DNA of 64,000 nucleotides, from the NCBI RefSeq assembly GCF_945859705.1, contig NC_079137.1, forward strand, positions 74,484,277-74,548,276, in the 5' to 3' direction. Numbering within the stretch: the first letter of the stretch is position 1; each line of letters opens with the position of its first letter. A program made the position numbers and the translations under genes. This DNA is from Episyrphus balteatus (Eukaryota; Arthropoda; Insecta; Diptera; Syrphidae). A model generated the notes under the pieces. That model worked only from the letters and a program-made list of their open reading frames with translations. It did not search any database and had not been told where the DNA came from. Positions 1-11,739 of this stretch are shown piece by piece.

Positions 1-840
1 AAACTATAAACGAGTTTTTATCGGTAAATTAATGTTCTACCAAAGTTTTTCTTGTCGATCTTAAATGTATTTTATCATGCTCTGTTCTACAATCAAATTT
101 AAAGAGATAAAAGTCTGATTGATCATATTTTTGTCTCTAATTAGATATGACTTTTAATAGATTCCATTGTGATAGATGTCGATCAGTATCAGTGTGTTGC
201 TTTGATAGATATCAAATTTCATATCTAAAAGTACAAGGTCAAAGTCAATCAATACATTTTTGTTTGTAGGATGCACCTGATTGTAAAATTATATCAATTA
301 AAAATGATTTATTATTAAGTTCCACAATCCTACACGAGAGTCTTTGATATTAAATAATATTGTGAAATGTGTTAGGTAGTTAGTGTTGTTAAATAGAACT
401 CAAAAGCTAAAACATACATTCCACAAAATTTCGTCACACCTAATAATTACAGAATTATTACGTTCCACAATTCTACACTAGGGGTGATAATGTTAAATAA
501 TTCTGTGGATTGTGTTGATTTTTCATTAAATAGAACTAAACTGACATGAAACATACGTTCCACAACATTTATTCATACACATAGTTGTATATTGGACCAT
601 ATAAATACATAATTCTTACGTTTCACATCTCCACATTATCGAATTTAATGTTAATTGAGGAAAATGAAACTCATTTAAATATGTGTCTTCAGTTCTAAAT
701 GGGTCCAGCGCTTTTGACATTTATCTATTAAGTTGTGAGTGACTATTTCGTGGCTGTATTTCTCGTACTTTCAATTTGTGGAACGTAAGAACCTAGAAAA
801 TCACTAATACTTTTTTGAAATAAAATATTCAAAAAAAATG
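1..840. repeat. Gene-free flank with a degenerate ~145-bp tandem repeat
   Basis: No gene is seen. From about 300 to 740 the sequence repeats loosely with a period near 145 bp. Each copy has a TTCCACAA..CTACAC stretch, then TTAAATAAT..TGTG, then TTAAATAGAACT, and then AAACATAC.TTCCACA. Two copies (about 305-445 and 450-590) are clear and a third, starting near 602, is decayed. The left side is ordinary AT-rich sequence. Confidence 0.5.
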
Positions 841-871
841 TTGTTCGATCAATTTTTATTCATAGACAAAT

Positions 872-2202
872 TTAACAATCACTATCTATCCATTGGCAGC
901 TAGAAGTTGATCGACTGAAATACAATCCACTGGGACATGACATTTCAACTGGCCTGCCATTATCACACACGAAAAACTTATGACAATCTGTTGGATGAGA
1001 TAAAAATCCAACACCTTGACTGCACTTTGTTGATCTAGTTGTAGCTTCTAATGGCTTCTGAGTGTTAGAAGATAAAACGGGTTTAACTGGTTTTCTTGTT
1101 GAAATATTAAGACTTAATCCATTCGTTATTACGACTGAACATCCAGCGACAGATGATTTGACACATCCACTTGCTATCTCACTCCATTCACGTCCTGCAC
1201 GGCAAGTCATCATATAGAGCTTGCCTTGACTGCAAGCAAAATATTTATTACATTGTCCGGGTATGCCAAAGTTTTTGACACCGTTTTCTGGGCAAATTGG
1301 AAGATTTGGAATTCGTTTGGTAGTAGAACTTGGTTGGGTTTGTGATGTGTTGATCGTAGGTTCAGTGTTAAAATTTGTTTGGGGTGTTGATGATGTCTTG
1401 ATGGTAGGTGTTGGTGGTGTTTCCGTTGTTGACAATGTTGTAAGTTTTTTCTGAACACACTGGGCTTTGAAAGGACTATCGCAGCGACTTATATCGGTGT
1501 TGAAATGTAATCCAAATGGACAAGAAACTATATAACTTCTTCCAAATGAACACTTGTAAAATTTTGTACAATCTTCTGGATGAGGAAGAAGCGTTGGATT
1601 GTTTGGATTATCTATTAATGGGCATGCATGATTCAGTTGACTAGTTCCAATCGCTTTCTGTGAGTATTTACAATTGGCCAAAGATGGTTCCTTACAACTG
1701 TCATGTTCCACACTCCAGTGCTCTCCATTTGGGCATATCATTTGAAATGCAAATCCACTTTCGCATTCGTAAAATTTTCTACAATCATATTTATCCGGTA
1801 GATGTGTGGGATTTGCTGGATTTTCATCAAGTGGACAAAGTGGATTGTATTTTGGTACTCTATTACGACGTTCATCATTTTCACACGCAGATATAGTTGA
1901 ACATTCGTTCAATGTTGGATTCCAATTTAAACCATATGGACAAGAGACTGGAATTGCAGTTCCATGAATGCATACAAAGAATTTCCGACAATCACCGGGA
2001 TGTGGAATTAAAGTATTTTCGATATATGTGGAACATGATGGCATCCAAACTGATCGCTCAATTGCAAATGCTATAGATAAGCTTGTGCAGAGTGTTATAA
2101 GTTTCCAAATATAAACTAAAAAATAGAAATAAGGAATATATTAAGTTTATGATCCACAAAGTTAACACTGCACGCACAGGTATAACAGAACCAACCTTTC
2201 AT
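872..2202 (-). CDS. g1: secreted chitin-binding protein, five CBM14 (peritrophin-A) domains
   Basis: Two coding exons: 2202-2196 (ATGAAAG) and 2115-872, joined by an 80-bp GT-AG intron in phase 1; 416 residues. The start was chosen because the splice gives a clean signal peptide beginning MKVYIWKLITLC and ending near AFA. Five six-cysteine CBM14 domains follow, at roughly residues 30-80, 96-152, 168-222, 275-327 and 367-416. A Thr/Ser/Pro linker (about 230-270), probably O-glycosylated, separates domains 3 and 4. By family, the product binds chitin extracellularly in the peritrophic matrix or cuticle. A TATA box lies at 2271-2279 and an AATAAA signal (minus strand) at 855-860. Domains 2 and 3 have the long CPL..NPTxLP spacing shared with g2-g5. 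The particular family member cannot be named. Confidence 0.92.
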
Positions 2203-2270
2203 TTAAAAACTCACAGTTTTGTTTTTGAATTTTCTCAAATTATACTCATTCGATTGAGTGTGGTTACTGA

Positions 2271-2279
2271 TATTTATAG
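2271..2279 (-). promoter_or_regulatory. TATA box of g1
   Basis: Minus-strand CTATAAATA, about 70 bp upstream of the g1 start codon. A start site near 2245-2250 would give a 5' leader of about 45 bases. Confidence 0.65.
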
Positions 2280-4150
2280 GAAAGCTTACTGCTTTCAGAA
2301 GTACTTCAGTTTTTTTTTTATGAAATTAGGGTCAAGAACTTAAAAGCAAAAATCAATTACATTTAGAAAACATCAGATTGCACAGAATGCATTGTTTTTG
2401 TAGATATAAGAAAAGGAACAATCCACTTCAGAAACTTTTTGTTTAGCCGCAGACAAGTATTGCAAGTACATAATGGCTTTTATATCTCTTAAATTCAAAG
2501 AACGTAAATAATAGATAAAATATCTCTTTAGATTTTCAAAGAGTTGGAAATTTTATGAATCATTTGGCACTGATATTCATTCGATTCGAAAGGATTCGAT
2601 AACTAAACTATGCCACTGAAAATCTAATTTCATTTTTAACTGAAGTCAAAAAATTATTAACCTACGGAATTATTGCCATAATGGAATATTTGTTATTATT
2701 TATCTTATCTTTAATTTCTGTTTATATAAAGAAAGATTTTGTATAGTAGAGAAATTTGCAAATCTGTCAAAGTCGAAAGTGTGAAGCAAAAACCTGATGA
2801 TACAAGTTGCAAATTCAAACTGTAGATACCATAAATAACACAGCCACACAAAAAAAAGTTCTGACCTAGGGTTGCGAATATGTTTTTCATATAGTTTTTG
2901 GGTCGCTAAAACCGAATCCAAAGTCCGTTTTGCCCCATCACGTACGATTAACATATTCGCAACCCCAGATAAGAACTTTTTTTTTTTGTGTGGCTGTGTA
3001 ATACGAGAATGTATAAATTTACGTTTTGACATACATGTCAAAATGACATTTACCTATATTACCTAATGCTATGTTCCAACCAAACTTTAATATAGACATG
3101 AGATTTAAAATGGTGTTTCTTGCGGCATGAGATGATTTATATTGACAATTCTTCAAAAATCAGATTGGAATTTGAATACTGGGTGTAGAAAATCCTATTA
3201 TGAATTTTAATTTAATTTATTTTCCACAAAAAGTTTCCAATATGTCGCGATATCGCAAGAAAATTGACAAAAATGTCAGATGTCAAAAAACGACACCATA
3301 TATGACTGATTTTTCTTCCACAATACGAAAAAGGTTAAGTTAGCAACGATTTAAATGTCGACTTTTGACCACAAAATGCACTTGAAAACTAAAATGCATA
3401 GGTATGGTGGTTATGCTGACTTCACGATTTCAGCCGCACGATTTTACGCACTGCTTAAGTCGAATAGGATTTTTCTATGGGGATTGTCACATTAGTCACC
3501 TGCAACACACGAGACGTAAAGCTTCGCCGCACGGTAAAAATCGACTCATGGAATGTCGGAAGCTCTATATTATGACATTAATTCGTTCTAGATATCATCC
3601 TTATTTAATAAAGATATAGAGATAGTTAATGGACCTTATTTTAGAACTACTCTAGGCTCTGAAAAATTTTGGCTGAAAACAACCAAATTCATGAAGAACT
3701 TTAAAATATTAATCATTAAAAATATTTTAAAAAGCCTTAAAAATGTTTATGAAATCAGCCATTTGATGTTTAAAGGATAATTTAGGTTTATGGCACATGA
3801 TCTTAGGGTAGGTACCTACTTTTCGATGCTGGATTTTATATGGAACTAAAATCAATACAATCTGACTTCCCTAAAAATAGTTTTGCATGAAATTACACTT
3901 AATAATTTAAAATTAAAAATCGCTAAAGCAAGTTCAACGGATACATTTTTGAAAAAAAAAAAATAATCTACGATTTATGTCCTATCAAGCCTTGTTAGTC
4001 TCATTTGGGTTTATTCTCCATACATTTTTGAAAATTCTCCTTTTCATAAAGATTTTCCAATCTAAAATGCCACAAGAGAATTAACATTAAAAGCAAGCTG
4101 GAGCACTGAGTTCCAACACAATCAACACAAAATCAATTTAAGCTTTTATA
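2280..4150. other. Intergenic g1-g2, no gene seen
   Basis: The only structured item is the inverted-repeat element at 2838-2999. Short open frames here show no domain, signal peptide or splice support. The g2 polyadenylation signal (AATAAA on the minus strand) is at 4153-4158. Confidence 0.6.
2838..2999. mobile_element. Foldback MITE-like element, copy 1 (162 bp)
   Basis: The two ends are inverted repeats starting ACACAGCCACACAAAAAAA and continuing through GTTCTGACCTAGGGTTGCGAATATG, with the mirror image ending at 2999. Possible 4-bp duplications (AATA) flank it. The middle carries TTTTTGGGTCGCTaAAACC, which is also repeated inside copy 2 (7912-8345). It has no coding capacity. Confidence 0.75.
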
Positions 4151-4231
4151 AATTTATTTTGCATAAGTAAATGTGGAAATATTTATATATTTTTACATTA
4201 ATAAACTGCATAAACTGAAAAAAAGATACTT

Positions 4232-4763
4232 TTAACAATCACCCAGAAGGTAAGAACACTTGTTGTTATCTTTATCCCAACCAGCACCTTCTGAACATTC
4301 TAATTCCGATTGTTTTCCATCAATACATTGGATAGCCTTGTGACAATTGGTAGGATGTGGTGCATAAGCGAAAGTGCAACCATTTCCACCAATTTGAGGT
4401 TTGGGAGTAACTTCATTGTTATTGCACTGGGCAATTCTAGGCGACTCACATCTGTTATACGTCTTTGACCAATGCAAGTTTCTGGGACATGACAAAGTAT
4501 ATGCCAAACCATAAGAACACTTTAAGAATTTCGTACAATCTCCTTGGTATGGAAGAAGTGTTGGATCATCTGGATCATCATCCAAAGGGCAATTCAAATT
4601 GGCAACTCCATCACTTTTGTACCATCTTCCCTGAATGTCCTGGCCAATTGTCAAATTAATCAGAACCAACACCAACAGTACGCTTGTAGTTTGTTCTATA
4701 AAAAGAAAAATTAACAAAAAACGATTATTTATAAAAAAATTATCAATATTGCTTACTCCACAT
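4232..4763 (-). CDS. g2: small secreted two-domain CBM14 protein
   Basis: Exons 4763-4757 (ATGTGGA) and 4695-4232; the intron is phase 1, and the product has 156 residues. The frame stays open through the intron, so a naive reading gives a longer false N-terminus; splicing restores the signal peptide MWKQTTSVLLVLVLINLTIG. Two CBM14 domains follow: the first (about 37-92) of the long CPLDDDPDDPTLLP type, the second (about 107-155) compact. A GGNG hinge precedes the second. It is a paralogue of g3 and g4, and its first domain is almost identical in DNA to that of g4. TATA box at 4821-4831; AATAAA at 4153-4158. A chitin cross-linker in the extracellular matrix is the family expectation. Confidence 0.92.
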
Positions 4764-4800
4764 AATTGTTTCTTTGACGGTTTCTCCAAATATCCTAATG

Positions 4801-4831
4801 CGATCCACTATGATCCACAGTTATTTATATA
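4801..4831 (-). promoter_or_regulatory. g2 core promoter: TATA plus GATCCAC pair
   Basis: Minus-strand TATATAAATAA (4821-4831) is followed by two copies of GTGGATC (4801-4820). The same TATA + GTGGATC + GTGGATCGCAT arrangement stands before g3 (6776-6805) and g4 (9130-9164), so the core promoter was duplicated with the genes. Confidence 0.7.
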
Positions 4832-4834
4832 CCG

Positions 4835-6150
4835 TGGGACCGTTATTTTCAAAGCTTTGTTTTAACACTAACATCCATACAAATATTGATGTTAGATATT
4901 AATTTGAGAGATAGCGGTGTAATTAATGTTTTTTAAAATTTACAGCACTCCAGATTTGACATTATAGACTGTTCAATTGATGTGGGTTGCTGTTTCGAAA
5001 GTTCATAATGGATGGATTTTGTGACAGACCCGTAGCAAGGGGAGGGGTGGCTGAAAGCGTCCTGGAATGATTTTCACCCTACAAATTTGAATAATGTTTT
5101 AAGTTTTGACATATTAGAAGCTCTTAAATGTATAGGTGGTTTAAATTTCTACGGTTATTTTTTTACGAATTCTATGAATTTGTTTCGACAGTTATTACAT
5201 TTTTTCAAGTCTTAAATTGATGTCAGCTTTCGTGGCTGCAGAGTTTTTTCGAGCAAGAACATTTAAATGAAGATGGATACTGGGTCAAAAGCCAAGAGGC
5301 TAAAAGTCCATAAAGGACTATTGGCCCACTTGTGTGGGTCATAATTCCACAAATCAATTATGAACTTACAACCCACCCAAGTGAGTCAAAAGTTTGCACA
5401 AAATTTCTGTGAATTTTTGGCTCATCGATAGATAACTTATAACCACTAAGAAGACCAAAATTCACAATGCGGCTGAACTCTCAACTTCTTAATTGCTTCG
5501 TTATTTCTCCCTTAAACATTAATTAAAATTGATAGATATCTATAAAATTCAAGCAAATTATCGAAAATTACTCCATTAAATTTTCAAAAATGAAACACTC
5601 GTCAATTTTCGAGAGTTTCTACCCCCAATTGATGCCATTAAACAAGTCTAAGTGAAATAAGACCATCTATCAAAAACTGGTTGCTTGTGTCAAAAATTAA
5701 CAAACTGTTTGTTTCAGTTCTGTTAAATGAAAAGACAAAGTGATGCAGTCGATTTTCATATTTACATCCATAAAGTGCAATAATGTTGGAAGTTTTGCTC
5801 TTTGTTGCTATATTATTCTCATATTGAGCACACATTCTTATATAACCCCTATTCTCCTCTACCGCCACAACTTGTGACAGTCACGAAAATTGTCAAAGTT
5901 GTGATCTCCTATGGAGCAGATCACAACGGCACAACAACGAAGACTAGTTCCTTTTGTGACTCTCAAAAGTTTATGACTGTGTGGGAGAATCAGGGTATTA
6001 GATTCGTTAAATTGTTATCCATGCCTTTTTACAAGATTTATGGAAACTTGACCGGATACATCCCAATCACAAAAAAAAAACAATAATAATGTTTTTAAAC
6101 TTTCAAACTTTAATTTATGTATTTTGTATAGATACTGTAATATTATTATA
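4835..6150. other. Intergenic g2-g3, no gene seen
   Basis: About 1.3 kb of AT-rich sequence. The open frames at 5638-5868 and 5802-6086 have no signal peptide, domain or repeat support and are considered chance. Confidence 0.55.
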
Positions 6151-6217
6151 TTTTTATATTTAATTAACTGCACAACAACGCAATTTTATAAATAAGATAA
6201 ATGACAAAAAGAAACTT

Positions 6218-6737
6218 TTAACAATTACTCAAAAGTAAAGAGCATCTACTGTTAACTTTATCCCAACCAGCACCAGCTAAACATTCTATTTCCAATTGCT
6301 TTCCATCAACACACTGGATAGCTTTGTGACAATCGGTAGGATGTGGCGCATAAGCAAAAGTGCAACCATTTCCACCAATAACAGGTTTTGAAGTTACTAC
6401 ATTGGGATTGCACTGGGCATCTTGAGCTGGTAAACATTTTGAATACATCGTAGACCAATGCATGCCCGTGGGACATGACAAAGTATATGCCAAACCATAA
6501 GAGCACATTAAGTATTTCGTACAATCTCCTTGGTATGGAAGAACTGTTGGATTCCATATATCTTCAAACAAAGGGCAATTCAAATTGGCAACTCCATTTC
6601 TTTTGTGCCATATTTCCGGTTCTTGTCCAATAGTGAAATTAATCAGAACCAACATCAATAGTACGCTTGTTGCTTGTTCTACAAAAGAAAAATTAACAAA
6701 GTGTTGTAAAAAAAAATAAATATTGCTTACTCCACAT
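6218..6737 (-). CDS. g3: small secreted two-domain CBM14 protein
   Basis: Exons 6737-6731 (ATGTGGA) and 6678-6218; phase 1 intron; 155 residues. Signal peptide MWKQATSVLLMLVLINFTIG. Two CBM14 domains follow, as in g2 and g4. The first has diverged more (CPLFEDIWNPTVLP, then SYGLAYTLSCPTGMHW). TATA box at 6798-6805. The AATAAA found at the equivalent 3' position in g2 and g4 is altered here (AATTTATG on the plus strand), so another signal must be used. This is the middle gene of a three-gene tandem array with the same strand and exon plan. Confidence 0.92.
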
Positions 6738-6775
6738 TATTGTTTCTTTGACGGTTTCTCAAATTATCATAATGC

Positions 6776-6805
6776 GATCCACTACGATCCACAACAGTTT
6801 ATATA
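6776..6805 (-). promoter_or_regulatory. g3 core promoter: TATA plus GATCCAC pair
   Basis: TATATAAA on the minus strand at 6798-6805, followed by the same paired GTGGATC sites as g2 and g4. A GATAA motif within TTGAAAGATAACGGTAT (about 6876-6892) lies upstream of the TATA box and is shared with g4. Confidence 0.65.
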
Positions 6806-6809
6806 CCTT

Positions 6810-7911
6810 GGGACCGATATTTTTCAAGTTTTTTTTACGTAAACATCAAGACAAATGTTTATATTAGATATTGATTTGAAAGATAACGGTATAATTAATA
6901 TTTCTAAAGTGCATAATACTTCAATTCTCACGATATACAATATGAAATTGAAAAATAATAATTTCATTCATCATCATTGCTGAATGAAGGTAGGCTTTTA
7001 GTTTTCGAATGTTTATCGTAAGGAAATATCTATAAACCCAATGATGATCAGGGGTGGAATTGGTTGACGCGATAAACAATAGTTGATAGTCAAAGAGCGA
7101 CAATTTTGTTCCATAATGTATCGTTTATGGACTATTAACTATCAGTTACATGAATCTTAGCATTAAAAAATTATAAATAGTCCATCAATGATGAAGTGCG
7201 TGGGAAATTAGCATTTGGAAGCGCAACATTCTCCAAGGAAGGTTGATCCTGGTTGCTATCTCGAAAAAGTTTATAATGGCTAGTCTCTGTGGCAGCACTT
7301 AGCCAGGGAGAGAGCTGGAGATACGTTGAATTGTAACGACAACAAACTGAATTTAACAATGCTGCCAAGATCAGAACTCAAGTAGATATCTAATAAGTTT
7401 TTGATGAGAGGTCATTTATGAATACATATAAGAAATAGTGTCGGAGACTGAATGGAACCCTGGGGCACACCAGCATTTATGTAGTCAATGTCAGATTTGA
7501 AACCATTCAACACAGCTTGAATGACCAGAAAAGATGATATTTTCGTAAAATGAGTCTGATGCCAAATTCTAACAAATGCGTCTTACCTACTTTTTTGAAA
7601 ACAGTATATAAGGATTGTCTCCATTTTTCGATGAGATATGCCATTAAATTCCAGTGGAACTATTGCTGCCTCTGGTCATAAGAAAGAAAGTGGTTTTTCC
7701 AACGTAAAAGAACATCTCTTCAAAATAATGACGATGTGGTTAAGTTTTGATGTTCTTGACAAACGCCAAACATTTTTTTGACATATTTTCTGCCTTATTT
7801 TTCTATCAAGCAAAAAATTATTCTTCCAAATTTCTACTGTAGGGTTTTTTTTTATACATTTGAAAACATTCTTCCCTCATCATTTTTACCACTTTACACC
7901 TCGCAACAATT
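6810..7911. other. Intergenic g3-g4, left part
   Basis: Apart from the reverse-transcriptase remnant at 7400-7600, nothing interpretable is seen. The open frames at 6921-7103 and 7171-7368 have no support; the latter overlaps the downstream side of the remnant in another frame. Confidence 0.5.
7400..7600 (-). pseudogene. Remnant of a non-LTR retrotransposon reverse transcriptase
   Basis: On the minus strand the frame reads INAGVPQGSIQSPTLFLI, with GVPQGS encoded at 7471-7454. This is the conserved reverse-transcriptase block of jockey/CR1-type elements (GVPQGSxLSPxLFxxYINDL). A stop follows about nine codons after SPTLF, where the family continues with YINDL. The next catalytic motif (YADD) was not found. 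Upstream, about 30 more codons are still open. It is a decayed fragment in the g3-g4 spacer. Confidence 0.8.
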
Positions 7912-8345
7912 ACACTGCCACACAAAAAAATATAAAAGTTCTGACCTAGTTTTACGACTAGGTTTCTCATATAGTTTTTGGGTCGCTGAAACCAGATTCG
8001 AAGTCAATTTCGCCCTATAAAATGTTACGAAAACAAAAAATTTTTTTCTCTGATCTGGGTGTGCGAATATGTTAATCATATAGTTTTTGGATCGCTGAAT
8101 CCAGATTCGAAGTCAATTTCGCCCTATCACGTCAGGTTTCTGAGATATCTTCAAAAAAATGTCAAAACCAAAAAAACAAAAGTTCTTATCTGGGGTTGCG
8201 CCTAAGTTTTTCATATAGTTTTTGGGTCGCTGAAACCGAATCCGAAGTTTATTTTGGCGTATCACGTCAGGTTTTTGAAATATCCTTAAATAAACTTAGT
8301 CGTAACCCTAGGTCAGAACTTTTATTTTTTTTTGTGTGGCTGTGT
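7912..8345. mobile_element. Foldback MITE-like element, copy 2 (434 bp)
   Basis: Ends are ACACTGCCACACAAAAAAA and its mirror image GTGTGGCTGTGT. The next block, AAAAGTTCTGACCTAG, also occurs at both ends in opposite orientation. Inside are three degenerate copies of a unit of about 100 bp containing TCATATAGTTTTTGGGTCGC and ATCACGTCAGGTTT. The same family as 2838-2999, but with an expanded interior. Confidence 0.75.
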
Positions 8346-8556
8346 TACCTAGAATTTCAACTGTGATGTTTGAAGAGAGGTAATATTTAAAGCGAATTGA
8401 CCACTAGTTCTGCCTAAATTTAATAACACAAATTTTTTTAAGCTTTAATTAATTTATTTTGTATTGATACTGTGATATTTATATATTTTACATTAATTAA
8501 TTGCACAATAACGCTATGTATAATTTTTATAAAAAAAAAATGACAAAATGAAACTT

Positions 8557-9096
8557 TTAACAATTATCCAAAAGGAAAGAGCATCTGTTGTTATTTTTAT
8601 CCCAACCAGCACCAGCTGGACATTCTATTTCCGATTGCTTTCCATCAACACACTGGATAGCCTTGTGACAATCGGTAGGATGTGGTGCATAAGCGAAAGT
8701 GCAACCATTTCCACCAATTTCAGGTTTGGCAGTTACTTCATTGGGATTGCACTGGGCAATTCTAGGCGACTCACATCTGTTATACGTCTTTGACCAATGC
8801 AAGTTTCTGGGACATGACAAAGTATATGCCAAACCATAAGAACACTTTAAGAATTTCGTACAATCTCCTTGGTATGGAAGAAGTGTTGGATCATCTGGAT
8901 CATCATCCAAAGGGCAATTCAAATTGGCAACTCCATTACTTTTGTACCATCTTCCCTGAGTGTCCTGTCCAGTTGTGAAATTAATCAAAACCAACACCAA
9001 CAGTACGCTTGTAGTTTGTTCTATAAAAGAAAAAATTAAACAAAGTGTTATTATTTAAAAACAAAATTTTAAAAATCAATATTGCTTACTAAACAT
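8557..9096 (-). CDS. g4: small secreted two-domain CBM14 protein
   Basis: Exons 9096-9090 (ATGTTTA) and 9020-8557; phase 1 intron; 156 residues. Signal peptide MFKQTTSVLLVLVLINFTTG. Two CBM14 domains follow. The first domain is nearly identical in DNA to that of g2, whereas the second resembles g3 at least as much, which points to gene conversion. AATAAA at 8453-8458 on the minus strand. A chitin-binding matrix protein by family. Confidence 0.92.
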
Positions 9097-9129
9097 TATT
9101 GTTTCTTTGACGATTTCTCAAATAATCCT

Positions 9130-9164
9130 GATGCGATCCACTATGATCCACAACAGTTTATATA
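9130..9164 (-). promoter_or_regulatory. g4 core promoter: TATA plus GATCCAC pair
   Basis: TATATAAA on the minus strand at 9157-9164, followed by paired GTGGATC sites ending in GTGGATCGCAT. The conserved TTGAAAGATAACGGTAT block (about 9236-9252), with a GATA-type site, is about 80 bp further upstream. Confidence 0.65.
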
Positions 9165-9259
9165 CCTTGGGACTGACATTTTTCAAGTTTTTTTTTTACG
9201 TAAACCTTGTGACAAATATTGATTTTAGATATTAATTTGAAAGATAACGGTATAATTAA

Positions 9260-10500
9260 TTTTTCTAAAGTGCATAGTACTCCAATTCTTACATTATGGA
9301 CTGTGAAATTGAAAAATAATATGAATTTATCATATAGCTGAATTTAGAGAGGCTATTAGTGATGAAATGATGAATATTTCTAGCTTCCAATGAAATCTTG
9401 AAATAGATAAATATTTGTTTTTGATATTAAAATTAATCAGTATGAGGAAGTCTCTTGAATTGAAAGAATTCACATCGAATAAGTTTGACATTCAAAGTAA
9501 CATACCGATTCGTGTCTTAATTTGTTAACTGTGAAGTAGTTGAGACTTGTCAATAATAAGTGGTTGGGTTATGTGTCATGTAAATATTGTTGGGAAATTA
9601 TAATGCTCAAGTATTTGATTGTGTTATTTGTATATTGAATTTGATATAAAATTAATGAAACTTCCGCCTTAACTTGACATCTGTTTGATTGTCAACTGGT
9701 TTTTGTTTGTTCTTTCTCTTGGAAGCCGTTTGTAGAAGAAGGTTAAGATTGTACTGTCTCAGCTAGCTAGCTTATGTCGTTCTCCAATTTGACTCGCCAC
9801 ATGAATTGAGGTCTTTTTCTGCCACGTTGTCAATTAGGGTCTGGGGCGATGACTCGTCACTTTCGTGGCATTTTCAGCCATTTTAAAAGCTGATCAAAAA
9901 TTCGTTCCACTCTCAAACGATACATATTGAAGAGAGAGGTGAATTATTTGATCTCCGAACTTATGTCTCCAAGTGGAGACTTTATGACCGAATTCAACTT
10001 GACCATCATATTTTGTTGTTAGGCCTTAAACCTAGATCATAGAGTGCCTATGGTCTGAAAAACTCTTACAACTAAGTAAAACAAGCTTATATGAGCTTAT
10101 GTCAAATTGGCATGTGCGAGTGAAAGAATACACACAATCACATATTTCTGGCTATAATGCGCATATTCTTGGTTCGTCCAACTTTGACTCAAAATAAAGA
10201 TCAATAAACGAAATGTGGATTAAAAACAAAAAAAAAGCTCATGCATATTAAAGTTTGGCCTTTAGATGAGTAATTTAGGTGAGTAAACATTTTTCATACT
10301 TTTCACATCTCACAGAAATTTCTAACCTCCAATATTTATTTCTATCCATTTTACTTATTAAAGTTCTGCCTTCAAGAAAAGACCTCAATCTCTTGACCAT
10401 GAGTAATTAAATTTCTATTTCCTCCAAGTATATTTGCTAAAGTACTTCAAAACTAAGGTTTTTACGTCGAATGCAATTTTCTTTTTTTTTTTGATTATAT
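9260..10500. other. Intergenic between divergent g4 and g5
   Basis: About 1.25 kb lies between the two divergent promoters. I see no coding potential and no clear repeat. Confidence 0.5.
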
Positions 10501-10515
10501 CACTCTTGTGTTTTC

Positions 10516-10523
10516 TATAAAAG
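10516..10523 (+). promoter_or_regulatory. TATA box of g5
   Basis: TATAAAAG, 58 bp upstream of the g5 start codon; the start site should be near 10545. Confidence 0.65.
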
Positions 10524-10573
10524 AAATAGAAACCTCTTCACAGAAGCTATTTGATTTTGAAAAGTTGTTCAAT

Positions 10574-11673
10574 ATGAGTGGTATGCTTTTAAGTTTCTTA
10601 AGCGTTCTTGACTACTTTATAAATATTTTTGTTTCATTTTTTTATTTCAGTGAATAAAAAAATAGTTTTCGCTCTAACTTGCGTGATATCGGTTCACTTG
10701 ATAAGAGCTGTTAGTAACTTTCTTTTATTCCTTCTAGTCGGTTATATTTTATAAAAGACTTTTTGTTTCTTTATTATTTTAGTATGATTTACCAATTTTA
10801 CATCCGGGATGTAATGAATATGAGGATGCATCTCAACCAACTCAACTTCCTTATCCGAATGATTGTACTAAATTCTACAAATGTTCAGGAGGTTATGCAT
10901 TTACTTTAAGCTGTCCAAATGGACTTCATTGGGGTGCCAAAACAAATAGATGCGAATACCCTGCACAAGCTGATTGTAAGGCGGATAATGTGGTTTCCAC
11001 TACTTCTACTACTATTACTACTTCTAATAACGGTGGCAATGGAATGATTGTTGTAAGTTGCCCGATTGGTGAGGATCCAGAGGAGCCGACACATTTGCCT
11101 TTTCCAGGGGATTGTACGAAATTTTTCAAGTGTAAAGTTGGACAAGCATATCCGCTGAGTTGTCCATGGGGATTGCATTGGAGTGTGTATTTAAATCGTT
11201 GTGACTGGCCAAGCATTGCCAAATGTAATAAAGCACCAACTGAATCACCTACACAGGCTTCAACCCCAGCTCCGACCCCAGCTCCAACCCTAGCTCAAAC
11301 CACAATCCCCAACCCAGCACCAACTTCGGCACCAACCCCAGCCCCAACTCCAGCTCCAACCCCAGCTCCAACCCAAGCACCAACTCCAGCACCAACCCCA
11401 GCTCCAACTCCAGCACCAACTCCAGCTCCCACCCCACCACCTACTACAACAACTACTCAAGCACCCACTCCATCAACCACACCTTTACCATCAAATCCTT
11501 CAAATTCAGACGTTAACAATTTATGCAAAAATGTTACAACTGGATTTTTGACATATCCTGGAAATTGTAGGCGTTATATTCAATGTGTCAATGGCTTAGG
11601 TAGATATCATTCTTGCCCAGGAAATCTATATTTTAATTCAAAGATTGGAGTATGCAGTCGCACGTGTGGTTAA
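10574..11673 (+). CDS. g5: secreted CBM14 protein with an APTP-repeat linker
   Basis: Three coding exons: 10574-10580 (ATGAGTG), 10651-10709 and 10783-11673; intron phases 1 and 0; 318 residues. The first two exons encode the signal peptide MSVNKKIVFALTCVISVHLI. Two CBM14 domains of the long CxxxEDPxxPTxLP type follow (about 31-86 and 106-161). Then comes a linker of about 75 residues made of APTPAPT units, probably an O-glycosylated mucin-like spacer, and a compact C-terminal CBM14 domain (about 271-318) ending SRTCG. AATAAA at 11728-11733. The exon sizes (7 + 59 nt before the last exon) match g6 exactly, so the two are related despite facing each other. Expected role: chitin binding outside the cell. 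Confidence 0.92.
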
Positions 11674-11739
11674 TTTTAATTAACTCAATGAAGTGACACA
11701 ACCAAGTGAAATTTATGTAGAAATTCAAATAAAATATTA

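Noticed and set aside
3404..3619. 71-codon frame upstream of g2
   Set aside because: No supporting features; length is within chance expectation for this region.
4700..4789. Longer N-terminus of g2 (MEKPSKKQLCGV..)
   Set aside because: Produced by reading through the intron; the spliced form gives the same signal peptide as g3 and g4.
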